A stretch of 20,414 nt of DNA, from positions 1 through 20,414 of the forward strand of contig CAZWHE010000063.1 of NCBI GenBank assembly GCA_964633825.1. Direction: 5' to 3'. The stretch comes from CAZWHE01 sp964633825. GTDB taxonomy: Bacteria; Planctomycetota; B15-G4; CAYZWU01. Shown here in pieces: positions 7,796 to 14,718 of this stretch. The notes under the pieces are model-generated. The model did not search any database. It was not told the DNA's origin and saw only the letters and a list, made by a program, of their open reading frames with translations. A program made the translations under genes and the position numbers. Position 1 is the stretch's first letter. Each line of letters starts with the position of its first letter.

Positions 7796-8980
7796 CTACT
7801 CCTTCAACCTCGGGTCGAGGGCGTCGCGAAGCCCCTCGCCCACCAGGTTGAAAGCCGTTACAGTGACAAAGATGGCGACGCCCGGAAAAACGGTGAGCCA
7901 CCAGGCCACATCGAAGTATGGCCTGTATTCGGACAGAAGCCGGCCCCACGACTCGAATCCGCCGATCCCGAGAAAGGAGAGGCCGCTCTCGATCATGATC
8001 GCGCCGGCCATCCCGAAAGTCGCAGCGACGATGATGGGAGTCAGTGAATTGGGGAGAATGTGCCGGAAAATAATCCTTCTGTTCGAAAAGCCCATGGCCC
8101 TGGCGGCAACGACGAACTCCCTTTTCCGCAGCCTGAGAAACTCGGCCCTCGTCAGCCTGGCGACACCGGGCCATCGGACGAGACCGATCAGGAGCATGAC
8201 CCAGAAGATGCGCGGCGGGAGAAAAGCGAGAACAGCGAGCAGGGCGAAGAACGCTGGAAAACAGGTCACCACTTCGATGAGACGGCAGACCAGGGCGTCT
8301 ACTATTCCCCCGAAATACCCGGCCAAGGCCCCGAGAACGACCCCGATCAAGAGGCAGACGACAACGGCCGTGAAGCCCACGAAGAGGGACAGGCGCGTTC
8401 CATGGATCATTCTGGCCAGGATATCGTCTCCCTGCCTGTCCGTGCCGAACCAGTGGCTGCCGCTCGGGGGCTCGAGCATCCCTTTCAGAGGAACCTCGGA
8501 CGAGGAATAGGGCACGAGCGGAAAGAGACAGACGCGGGCTTCCCGATCACCCTCCCTGTACGGTCTGTAGTCGTCGTGGACGATCCGCTCGGGCCAGGCG
8601 AGACCGACGGCCATTACGGTCCCGAAGAGGACGGCGGCGGACAGGAGGAGAAATTGTTTTCTCTCCGTAACGGCCTTTTTGAAAAGGAGAAGGACCAGGG
8701 CCGCCGCCGGGCAGGCGAACCAGAAGAAATCCTCCTGCGTGAAAGCTTTGAAAACGGGCAGTTCCAGACCATCCTCTCCCACGAAGAGTATGGGACGGTT
8801 GCCGGCCAGAAAAGGCGCCAGAGCGGCGACGATAAAAAGAGCTCCCACGAGGGCGAGCCCGGCGACCGCCCGTTTCTGCCCGCGGAACCGCTGCCAAGCC
8901 GTGGAATGCAAGGATTTCTCGGCCCGGAATCCTTCCCATGGATCGAGGCCGTGTCTTTCCTTTGATTTGTCCACACTCAT
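7796..8980 (-). CDS. Peptide ABC transporter permease, OppC superfamily, YejE-like
   Basis: A 394-residue permease, about 80-100 residues longer than a standard OppC. After the first membrane helix (about 38-58) comes 'AGNRPILFVGEDGLELPVFK', which recalls YejE of the Yej peptide/microcin C importer. An insertion with two further hydrophobic segments follows (about 86-101 and 109-128), then a periplasmic stretch. The OppC core begins at 'GTDRQGDDILARMIHGTRLS' (179 on), has its EAA loop at about 291-311 (VAARAMGFSNRRIIFRHILPN) and ends 'GEGLRDALDPRLKE'. The ATG at 8980 lies seven bases after the preceding stop. No strong Shine-Dalgarno is visible, and an in-frame upstream start at 9031 would overlap the neighbouring gene. 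It forms the channel with the OppB/YejB-type subunit. Confidence 0.86.
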   Translation of the reverse strand: MSVDKSKERHGLDPWEGFRAEKSLHSTAWQRFRGQKRAVAGLALVGALFIVAALAPFLAGNRPILFVGEDGLELPVFKAFTQEDFFWFACPAAALVLLLFKKAVTERKQFLLLSAAVLFGTVMAVGLAWPERIVHDDYRPYREGDREARVCLFPLVPYSSSEVPLKGMLEPPSGSHWFGTDRQGDDILARMIHGTRLSLFVGFTAVVVCLLIGVVLGALAGYFGGIVDALVCRLIEVVTCFPAFFALLAVLAFLPPRIFWVMLLIGLVRWPGVARLTRAEFLRLRKREFVVAARAMGFSNRRIIFRHILPNSLTPIIVAATFGMAGAIMIESGLSFLGIGGFESWGRLLSEYRPYFDVAWWLTVFPGVAIFVTVTAFNLVGEGLRDALDPRLKE

Positions 8981-8987
8981 CAATCGT

Positions 8988-10067
8988 TCAATCCAGAGAA
9001 ATCCTGGGATCCACAATCTTGTACAGCACATCCGACAGGATCATTCCCAGGAGAACGAGGCCTGCGGAGAAGAATGAAACGGCCATGATCACGGGATAAT
9101 CTCTCGCCAGAAACGAGTCGTACACGAGCCGGCCCATGCCGGGAATGTTGAACACGCTTTCCACGATCACCGATCCGCCGATCAATGCAGGAAAGAGCTG
9201 CGCCAGCAGGGTGACAATGGGAATGACGCTGTTCCTGAAGGCGTGCCGTGTGACGATGTTCCACTCGGAGACCCCCTTTGCCCGGGCCGTCCGGATATAG
9301 TCCTGGCGAATGACGTCGAGCATTCCCGACCGCGCATAACGAGAGAGGGACGCCAGTCCCCCGTAGGTCAGACAGACGAGGGGGAGGACCATGTGCCAGA
9401 CGCGGTCGAAAAACCAACCCGATGCGCTCATGAAATCAGCGTCCGGGGAACCGAGGCCCTGGGGCGGGAAGATATCGAGGAACTCTCCTCCCGCGAGAAA
9501 AGCGATGAGCAGCGTCGCGATCCAGAAGTTGGGGAGGGAGTAGAAGAAAAAGAGCGACAGGGTTACGCCGCTGTCGAGAAGGGTTCCCTTTTTTACGGCC
9601 GACAGGACTCCCAGGGGAACGGCCGTGAAGTAGATGATCAGGATCGCCGTGATCTGGAAAAGGAGCGAGATCTTCAGAGCTTCCCACACCTTCGTGACGA
9701 CCGGCCTGTGATCCTGATACGATTCGCCGAAATCCCAGGTCGCGATCCTGGCCAGCCAGACGGCGTACTGGGTCTCTGTAAAAGTTCTTCCGAACCGCTC
9801 CAAGATAGAGAGACCGCCCGATTCGCTCCCGTTGTTTCGCCACACGTCGAAATTGAGCAGGAGCGGTTTGTCCAGGCCGTACAGCCTCCGGGTCTTTTCG
9901 ATAATCTCGTCGCTCACGGCGCCCGAAAAAGTCAATGTCACGCCCTGTTCGCCCTCCTTGTCGGCCGGATCGCCGGGAGCGAGCTGGATGATGCAGAATG
10001 TGATGATCGTGATGCCGACCAGGGTGGGAACGGCGATGAGAAGACGCTTCAGAATGTATAGCAACAT
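8988..10067 (-). CDS. Peptide ABC transporter permease, OppB superfamily, YejB-like
   Basis: About 359 residues, longer than the plus-strand OppB (305). The start 'MLLYILKRLLIAVPTLVGITIITFCIIQLAPGDPAD' (first 36 residues, described here as a single helix plus the APGDP turn) is classical. An extended periplasmic loop follows, with 'RRLYGLDKPLLLNF' and a spacer leading to 'ATWDFGESYQDHRPVV', as in YejB-type proteins. The EAA loop 'IRTARAKGVSEWNIVTRHAF' precedes the last helices, and the protein ends D-P-R-I-S-L-D. I prefer the ATG at 10067 because it gives the normal N-terminus. A TTG at 10079 overlaps the lipoprotein stop as TTGA, matching the junction style seen elsewhere in the window. Neither has a strong ribosome site. 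Confidence 0.88.
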   Translation of the reverse strand: MLLYILKRLLIAVPTLVGITIITFCIIQLAPGDPADKEGEQGVTLTFSGAVSDEIIEKTRRLYGLDKPLLLNFDVWRNNGSESGGLSILERFGRTFTETQYAVWLARIATWDFGESYQDHRPVVTKVWEALKISLLFQITAILIIYFTAVPLGVLSAVKKGTLLDSGVTLSLFFFYSLPNFWIATLLIAFLAGGEFLDIFPPQGLGSPDADFMSASGWFFDRVWHMVLPLVCLTYGGLASLSRYARSGMLDVIRQDYIRTARAKGVSEWNIVTRHAFRNSVIPIVTLLAQLFPALIGGSVIVESVFNIPGMGRLVYDSFLARDYPVIMAVSFFSAGLVLLGMILSDVLYKIVDPRISLD

Positions 10068-10075
10068 GCTGCCAG

Positions 10076-11833
10076 TCAATCCCGACGGAGCGGTATCGTG
10101 TCGAAAGGCCCCTTCTTTTCAGGAGGAAGCCACCACTCGTAAAAGTCGACCCCCCGTCCCGGATGGATCCGGACGTTCCGCCACCTCCTGTTGACGGCGG
10201 CATTGACCATGTAGGAATAGAGGAACGTCATGGGCTGGTCTTCGTGAAGAATGGCGTGGAGCTCATTCATCAGCCCGTAGCGGCTTGCCTCGTCGAACTC
10301 GGTGCGGGCTTTCTCGAGAATTTCGTCGACCCGCGGGTTGCCGTAGCCCACACGGTTGTCGGCCCTGCCGGCGATCTGGGAAGAATGCCACATTCCGTAG
10401 TAATCCTCGTAAAGGGGATCGGGCACTTTGCCCAGGTCGAAGGCATCGAATTTCCGGTCCATGAACTGGTTTTTTCGCGTTTTCCAATCGAGGTGTCTGA
10501 GCTCCATCACGATGCCGGCCGACTCGAGGTCCTCCTTCAGGGCGCGATAGAGGGCGGAAAAAGCGGGCAGAGGCTTGCTCCTCACAAGAAGCTCGAAACG
10601 GAATTCCCTGAGCTCTCCATCGACCGTTCTGTCGAGAATGCCGTTTTTGTCGCTGTCGGCCCAGCCCGCTTCCTTGAGGAGCCTCCGGGCCGCATCAGGA
10701 TCGTAGCGGAGGGGTTCGATCTCCCGGTCGTACTCATTGGAATAATAGTAAAAAGGCCCGCTCAGCACCTTCCCGCGGTTGGACAGGTGGGTCTCGAGAA
10801 TCTGTCTCCGCCTGACCAGGTGGGTCATGGCACGGCGCACGCGCTTGTCGTTGAAATAGAGGGACTTGTTGTTCCAGCCGATGTAGGTGAAATAGGGGAT
10901 GTAGTATGCGTGCTTCGTGGCGATTCGGGCGAACTTTTCCGTCGAGCCCTTCAGTTCATAATCGTCGTTCGTCATGTTGTAGATATCGACCTCGCCCCGT
11001 TCGAAAAGATTGTATTCCATGCTCGTGTCGGCAACGATCTTCCAGCGGATCCCGTCGATCCAGGGCCTGACGCCTTCGGGAAAGATTTCCCTGTTCAGAT
11101 CGCTTCGCGTAATCAGAATCTCCCTGCCCGTATCCCAGTGATGAAACCGAAAGGGACCGTACCCCACGGGACTGCGGTTCAAAGAGTGGCTGTTGAAATC
11201 CCGGGGAGCAACGCCTTCCAGGAGATGGGCCGGCATGATCCTCATCTCCCTTCCGAAGGTGTATCCGGAATTGAAAGAGGACTCGTCATAGACGGCCTCG
11301 AACGTCCAGTCATCGAGAACCCTGATTTCCCTGATTTTGCCCAGGTATCCTCGAACGCGGGCCGCATCCACGGCACCGTTCATGATCAGACCGAAACTGA
11401 ACTTCACGTCATGGGTCGTCACATAGGCCTTGTTCTTCTCGAAATCATGCCACTTGAGGCCCTGTCTCAGCTTCCAGGTGAATACGAGACCGTCCTCTGA
11501 TCTTTCGGGAAATCCGGCCGCCGTTATAGGACGGACCGTGTTGGTCTTCGGTTCCACGTCGAGGAGAGGGGGAAAGAGAAACTGGCAGATCCTCTTGCTC
11601 TGGCCTCCCGAACGGATGATGTTGTTCATTGTCTGCGGATCTTTGCGGCAGAGGAGGGTGATGATACCGCCGAACTCGGGTGTCCGGGTCTGTTCCTCAG
11701 GGGAGAGACGGCTGTCGCGGTTCGCATCGGCCGATCGGTCGGCGGGCGTGGCCGGGGATTCCGCCTTGGAACAGGCCAAAAAGAAAGGAAGGAAAAGAAG
11801 AACAAAGAGAAAGAGGCTTTTCGATCGATTCAT
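10076..11833 (-). CDS. Lipoprotein solute-binding protein of a peptide ABC transporter, family 5
   Basis: A 585-residue binding protein, first gene of the minus-strand importer. Residues 1-21 form a lipoprotein signal with the lipobox F-L-A-C21, so it should be membrane-anchored. A short linker then carries an EF-hand-like loop D36-A-N38-R-D40-S-R-L-S44-P-E-E47. The family-5 domain follows: 'FGGIITLLCRKDPQTMNNI', 'LVFTWKLRQGLKWHDF', 'SPVGYGPFRFHHWD' and 'DKRVRRAMTHLV'. A second calcium-loop-like stretch, D393-S-D395-K-N397-G-I-L-D401, is of a kind often seen in this family. The ATG at 11833 has GGAG eight bases upstream, and a mini-ORF stop overlaps it. Substrate is unknown; oligopeptides are most likely. 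Confidence 0.88.
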   Translation of the reverse strand: MNRSKSLFLFVLLFLPFFLACSKAESPATPADRSADANRDSRLSPEEQTRTPEFGGIITLLCRKDPQTMNNIIRSGGQSKRICQFLFPPLLDVEPKTNTVRPITAAGFPERSEDGLVFTWKLRQGLKWHDFEKNKAYVTTHDVKFSFGLIMNGAVDAARVRGYLGKIREIRVLDDWTFEAVYDESSFNSGYTFGREMRIMPAHLLEGVAPRDFNSHSLNRSPVGYGPFRFHHWDTGREILITRSDLNREIFPEGVRPWIDGIRWKIVADTSMEYNLFERGEVDIYNMTNDDYELKGSTEKFARIATKHAYYIPYFTYIGWNNKSLYFNDKRVRRAMTHLVRRRQILETHLSNRGKVLSGPFYYYSNEYDREIEPLRYDPDAARRLLKEAGWADSDKNGILDRTVDGELREFRFELLVRSKPLPAFSALYRALKEDLESAGIVMELRHLDWKTRKNQFMDRKFDAFDLGKVPDPLYEDYYGMWHSSQIAGRADNRVGYGNPRVDEILEKARTEFDEASRYGLMNELHAILHEDQPMTFLYSYMVNAAVNRRWRNVRIHPGRGVDFYEWWLPPEKKGPFDTIPLRRD

Positions 11834-11847
11834 GATCCCGACTCCAT
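11830..11847 (-). other. Five-codon mini-ORF (MESGS) overlapping the start of the lipoprotein gene
   Basis: On the minus strand, ATG at 11847 begins M-E-S-G-S and stops at TGA (11832-11830), which overlaps the lipoprotein ATG as ATGA. Its ribosome site GGAGGT (11860-11855) lies seven bases upstream and is better than the GGAG used by the lipoprotein itself. It could be a translational-coupling leader, or simply a fortuitous ATG. Nothing but sequence geometry supports it. Confidence 0.35.
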
Positions 11848-11873
11848 TTCTTCAACCTCCGATCTTTGCCCGG

Positions 11874-11901
11874 ATTATATCGACCCAACCGGAGCGGGTA
11901 A
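11874..11901 (-). promoter_or_regulatory. Candidate sigma-70 type promoter of the minus-strand importer
   Basis: A perfect -10 hexamer TATAAT reads on the minus strand at 11879-11874, about 40 bases before the lipoprotein ATG. A weak -35, TTACCC (11901-11896; 3 of 6 consensus bases), lies 16 bases further upstream. The 117-base gap after ridA is large enough for an independent promoter. The -10 match is good and the -35 is poor. Confidence 0.5.
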
Positions 11902-11905
11902 CCGC

Positions 11906-11953
11906 CTATTCCCGGCCGGCGGCTTCGGCCTCCCGGCCGGCGGCTTCGGCCTA
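11906..11953 (-). repeat. 21-base tandem repeat (two copies plus a partial) at and beyond the ridA stop
   Basis: Two exact 21-base GC-rich units lie at 11910-11930 and 11931-11951, followed by a partial third unit running into the end of ridA. In the ridA frame, the DNA after its TAG reads AEAAGRE twice and then meets a second TAG (11908-11906). The ridA stop occupies the position held by GAG (Glu) in the next unit, so one G-to-T change separates the two. Each unit also contains a GGC-TTCG-GCC mini-hairpin on the plus strand. No T-tract follows, so it is not a standard terminator. Confidence 0.8.
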
Positions 11954-12337
11954 CCGGCCGACTAAGGCAACGGCATCGATCTCGACGAGAACGTCTTTGG
12001 GGAGCCGCGAGACCTCGACACAGGCCCGGGACGGGGGTTCGCTGCTCAAATAGCGCCCGTAGACCTCGTTCATTTCGGCGAACTCGGAGAGATCCTTCAT
12101 ATAGACCGTCACCTTGACCAGGTCGGCCAGAGATGAACCGGCCGCCTCGAGGACGGCTCGGATACTGGCAAAGACCCTCTCCGTCTGCTCCGCCGTGCTC
12201 GCTCCTTCGACCTCCATCGTCTCGGGATCGAGCGGTATCTGGCCCGAGAGAAAAACCAGGCCGCCCGCTCGGACCGCCTGCGAATAGGGCCCGATCGCCT
12301 CGGGGGCTTTTTTCGTTGATACGATTTTTCTCTTCAT
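11951..12337 (-). CDS. ridA: RidA family reactive intermediate/imine deaminase
   Basis: 128 residues, the normal RidA length. RidA hydrolyses reactive enamine/imine intermediates such as 2-aminoacrylate released by PLP enzymes, protecting the cytoplasm. Visible family motifs are 'APEAIGPYSQAV' (11-22, with Tyr18), 'GLVFLSGQIPLDPET' (26-40), the catalytic Arg104 in 'PPSRACVEVSRLPKD' (101-115) and Glu119 in 'LVEIDAVAL'. The ATG at 12337 has AAAGGAA about seven bases upstream. It lies 38 bases after coaD on the same strand and is probably co-transcribed with it. Its TAG stop sits in the first partial copy of a tandem repeat that continues in frame past the gene, so the C-terminus may have changed recently. 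Confidence 0.94.
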   Translation of the reverse strand: MKRKIVSTKKAPEAIGPYSQAVRAGGLVFLSGQIPLDPETMEVEGASTAEQTERVFASIRAVLEAAGSSLADLVKVTVYMKDLSEFAEMNEVYGRYLSSEPPSRACVEVSRLPKDVLVEIDAVALVGR

Positions 12338-12375
12338 GAAGGGATTCCTTTCAGCACATCGGCTTGGAACCGATT

Positions 12376-12876
12376 TCAGCCGCCCTTTCCACCCGAGATG
12401 CCCAGGCGGTTCCTGAGCTCTTTCTCCACTTCGGCCGGAAGCATGTGGGAGACATCGGCGCCCATGATAATCGACTCTCTGATGAGAGTTGATGATATGT
12501 AGGAGTATTTGAGGCTGGGCATGACGAAAACGGTTTCCACTTCTTCGGCAAAGGATCTGTTCGTCAGAGCCATCTGGAATTCATATTCAAAGTCCGAAAC
12601 GGTCCTCAGCCCGCGGAGAATGGTGAACGCCTTTTTACTGCGGGCGAAGTTGACGACAAGACCGTCGAAGTACTCCACCTCCACATTGTCGAGCTTTCTG
12701 GCGATCTGGCTCCGGATCATATCCACCCTCTCTTCGGGTGTAAAAAGAGGTGATTTCGCCGGATTGACGGCCACACCCACGATCAGTTTCCGAAAGAGCT
12801 TGCTGCCCCTGACAATGAGATCGATATGGCCATGAGAAACAGGATCAAAAGTCCCGGGATATACGGCGCTCGTCAT
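12376..12876 (-). CDS. coaD: Phosphopantetheine adenylyltransferase
   Basis: 166 residues, the usual bacterial CoaD length. It transfers AMP from ATP to 4'-phosphopantetheine, the penultimate step of coenzyme A synthesis, in the cytosol. The nucleotidyltransferase signature G8-T-F-D-P-V-S-H15-G-H17 is at the N-terminus. 'TILRGLRTVSDFEYEFQMAL' (85-104) and the ISST motif I127-S-S-T-L-I-R133 are characteristic of CoaD. The ATG at 12876 is preceded by a G5 run five bases upstream, acting as a modest ribosome site. A TATATT -10-like box lies roughly 15 bases further up on the minus strand, without a good -35. It is divergent from comEC, and the shared upstream region holds repeats and palindromes. 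Confidence 0.95.
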   Translation of the reverse strand: MTSAVYPGTFDPVSHGHIDLIVRGSKLFRKLIVGVAVNPAKSPLFTPEERVDMIRSQIARKLDNVEVEYFDGLVVNFARSKKAFTILRGLRTVSDFEYEFQMALTNRSFAEEVETVFVMPSLKYSYISSTLIRESIIMGADVSHMLPAEVEKELRNRLGISGGKGG

Positions 12877-12934
12877 TCAAACCCCCGAAATATACCGTGA
12901 AAGAGACTTTGTTGAGCGCGATTCACACGAAAAG

Positions 12935-12958
12935 TCCGTACACAATTCCGTACACAAT
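12935..12958. repeat. 12-base perfect tandem repeat in the coaD-comEC divergent region
   Basis: TCCGTACACAAT occurs twice back to back (12935-12946 and 12947-12958). It lies about 60-80 bases upstream of coaD and about 170 bases upstream of the chosen comEC start. Back-to-back identical sites of one helical turn or so can be protein-binding sites, but no known operator is recognised here. Confidence 0.6.
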
Positions 12959-12961
12959 CCC

Positions 12962-12984
12962 GTGCGATGCGCACTGTTAACAGT
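12962..12984. repeat. Two overlapping palindromes in the coaD-comEC divergent region
   Basis: GTGCG-ATG-CGCAC (12962-12974) is a five-base-arm inverted repeat. It overlaps the perfect 12-base palindrome ACTGTTAACAGT (12973-12984). They directly follow the 12-base tandem repeat. CCGTGCGATG also recurs at 12960-12969 and 13003-13012. The cluster could be an operator for either divergent gene; function is not demonstrated. Confidence 0.5.
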
Positions 12985-13125
12985 TGTCATTATGAACAGG
13001 TGCCGTGCGATGGCAAAGAGAAAACCGGACCTAGGGCAACCCGGCCGTCCCTTCCCCGTCTTTTTATGGAGGTCGAGACACCGTGTGGTTTCTTCAAGCA
13101 GAGAAAGCAGAAAAGGCGAAAGATC

Positions 13126-14622
13126 ATGCGCGGGATTCTGGCACGATATCCTGTTCTCCTGCTTCTCCTTCCCTATGTTTCGGGCTTGCTCATGGGTTGG
13201 GCCGCCCTCAATCTCTGGGCTTTCGCCGCTTCTCTTCTCTCGATAATATCCTCCAGCCGTTTCAGCAGGACGAGCCCGGACGCCTCCGGGCGAGGCTTAT
13301 GCGATGCGCCGCGGGCGCTATTACCCGATCCGTCGCCCAGGGAAATGGCTCTGCTCCTCGTGCCGATTTTAGCGGCCGGGACAGGCTCCATCTTGAAGAG
13401 AGATGAAACTCCGCACCATCCCCTGCCGCGCATCGTTCTGTTCGAGGGGATCGTCCTGGACGGCCCGTGGCAATCGACAGCCTTTCCGGGCACGCGAACG
13501 GTTGAAATGGTTCATCATAACGAACAGCCCCGCCAAGGACCGGCGATGAAATACCGTGTCATCGTTTCAGGCAGAATCGTTCCGGGCCTGGAACCGGGTG
13601 TCGAGCTCCGTTTTCCCGCCGAGGCGTCCTCACGAGAAAGAAGAACCCGTCTCAAAACACGCTCCCAACTCATCGAGGTGAGCGCTCCATCGCCCGGCTT
13701 TTATTGGCGGTCCACGCTCTACCGTTTACGCCAGCGGCTGCGAGCCGTGCTCGACCGGACACTCGCCCCTGAGGCGGCATCCTTGAGCTCGTCGGTCCTT
13801 CTCGGGATTCCGTCATCAATCGGATCACGAACGCGCAATGTATTCAGGAAAACCGGGACACTTCACCTCTTGGCGATCAGCGGGCTTCACGTGGGGATCA
13901 TCATGCTCGCCCTGTCGCGCTTTCTCGGTTTGCTTGCCCTCTCCGAAAGAAAAACCGCCCTCTGCCAGATCGCGGCGCTGGCTCTGCTCTGCTTGATCAC
14001 GGGATTGCGGATTCCCGTGGTCCGCGCCGGGCTTATTTGTCTACTTTTCATTCTTTCCAGGGCTTTGGGGCGCAGAACCGATTCCGTGGCGTTCCTGCTG
14101 AACACTCTCTTTATCCTGCTTCTCGTCAACCCGGAGACATGCCGCGAAATATCGTTCCAGCTTTCCTTTGCGGGATACGCCTCGATCCTTCTTTTTCTCA
14201 AACAGAGCAGCGTTTTCGCCCGAATCCAACCCGCCGGACTGAGAAAGCTCGTTATCGCAGCGGGTTTTTCCGTAATGGCCTGGGCAGGAACAGCCCCGCT
14301 TGCGATCTATCACTTCAAAGAGATTGTTCCCTTCGCCCCCCTGGTGAATCTGATCGTCGTTCCTCTTTTCGGAGTGGTTTTGACAACAGGGTACGTTCAT
14401 CTGGCCATGGCATCGCTCTTTCCGATCTTGCCATGCCCGACATCCGAAATTGCCGGGTTCATGACGACCACATTTCTCCGAATTCTGGAAAGGTTTTCGG
14501 GAATTTTACCCCAGCCGGTGCCGGTTCAGTCCTTGTCACTGGGCATACTTTTTATTTATTATGGGCTATTGGTCGCTTTTCTCGTGATTCCACAGCGTCC
14601 AAAAAGCCGAAAATACATTTGA
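13126..14622 (+). CDS. comEC: ComEC/Rec2-family DNA-uptake channel lacking the C-terminal hydrolase domain
   Basis: About 498 residues, polytopic in the inner membrane. ComEC carries single-stranded DNA into the cytoplasm during natural transformation. Hydrophobic segments near the N-terminus (8-40 and 74-88) are followed by a soluble OB-like region (about 100-190), as in the DUF4131 part. The Competence domain follows, with the hallmark H247-LLAISGLHVGI and later 'ISFQLSFAGYASI' (342-354) and 'APLVNLIVVPLFG' (404-416). Full ComEC proteins usually continue with a metallo-beta-lactamase-like domain; here the protein ends shortly after the last helix. I prefer the ATG at 13126 (AAGG nine bases upstream) over in-frame starts at 12967 or 13066, which would add a basic, non-membrane tail. 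Symbol given for the family; completeness is uncertain. Confidence 0.85.
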   Translation: MRGILARYPVLLLLLPYVSGLLMGWAALNLWAFAASLLSIISSSRFSRTSPDASGRGLCDAPRALLPDPSPREMALLLVPILAAGTGSILKRDETPHHPLPRIVLFEGIVLDGPWQSTAFPGTRTVEMVHHNEQPRQGPAMKYRVIVSGRIVPGLEPGVELRFPAEASSRERRTRLKTRSQLIEVSAPSPGFYWRSTLYRLRQRLRAVLDRTLAPEAASLSSSVLLGIPSSIGSRTRNVFRKTGTLHLLAISGLHVGIIMLALSRFLGLLALSERKTALCQIAALALLCLITGLRIPVVRAGLICLLFILSRALGRRTDSVAFLLNTLFILLLVNPETCREISFQLSFAGYASILLFLKQSSVFARIQPAGLRKLVIAAGFSVMAWAGTAPLAIYHFKEIVPFAPLVNLIVVPLFGVVLTTGYVHLAMASLFPILPCPTSEIAGFMTTTFLRILERFSGILPQPVPVQSLSLGILFIYYGLLVAFLVIPQRPKSRKYI

Positions 14623-14633
14623 AACAATAAGTT

Positions 14634-14670
14634 ACTTCCTGCGACCCCGTCCCTATATATCGCAGGAAGT
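14634..14670. repeat. 11-bp perfect inverted repeat upstream of the HEAT-like gene
   Basis: ACTTCCTGCGA (14634-14644) and TCGCAGGAAGT (14660-14670) are exact reverse complements around a 15-base centre. It starts 11 bases after the comEC stop and ends 48 bases before the next ATG. No T-run follows, so it is not a typical terminator. A TATATA stretch (14654-14659) lies in its centre and could be a -10, which would make the repeat an operator. An mRNA hairpin is the alternative. Confidence 0.6.
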
Positions 14671-14718
14671 TCGGTCGGTTCGCCTTTCCGCATCGATTTG
14701 AGGTCAGGAGCAGATTAA

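Noticed and set aside
10163..11500. Long 445-codon open frame on the plus strand inside the lipoprotein gene
   Set aside because: It is antisense to a clear family-5 binding protein, has no recognisable motifs and no ribosome site; GC-rich antisense frames commonly stay open.
11906..11953. Rho-independent terminator for ridA
   Set aside because: The region is GC-rich and can form small hairpins, but no T-tract follows in the minus-strand direction.
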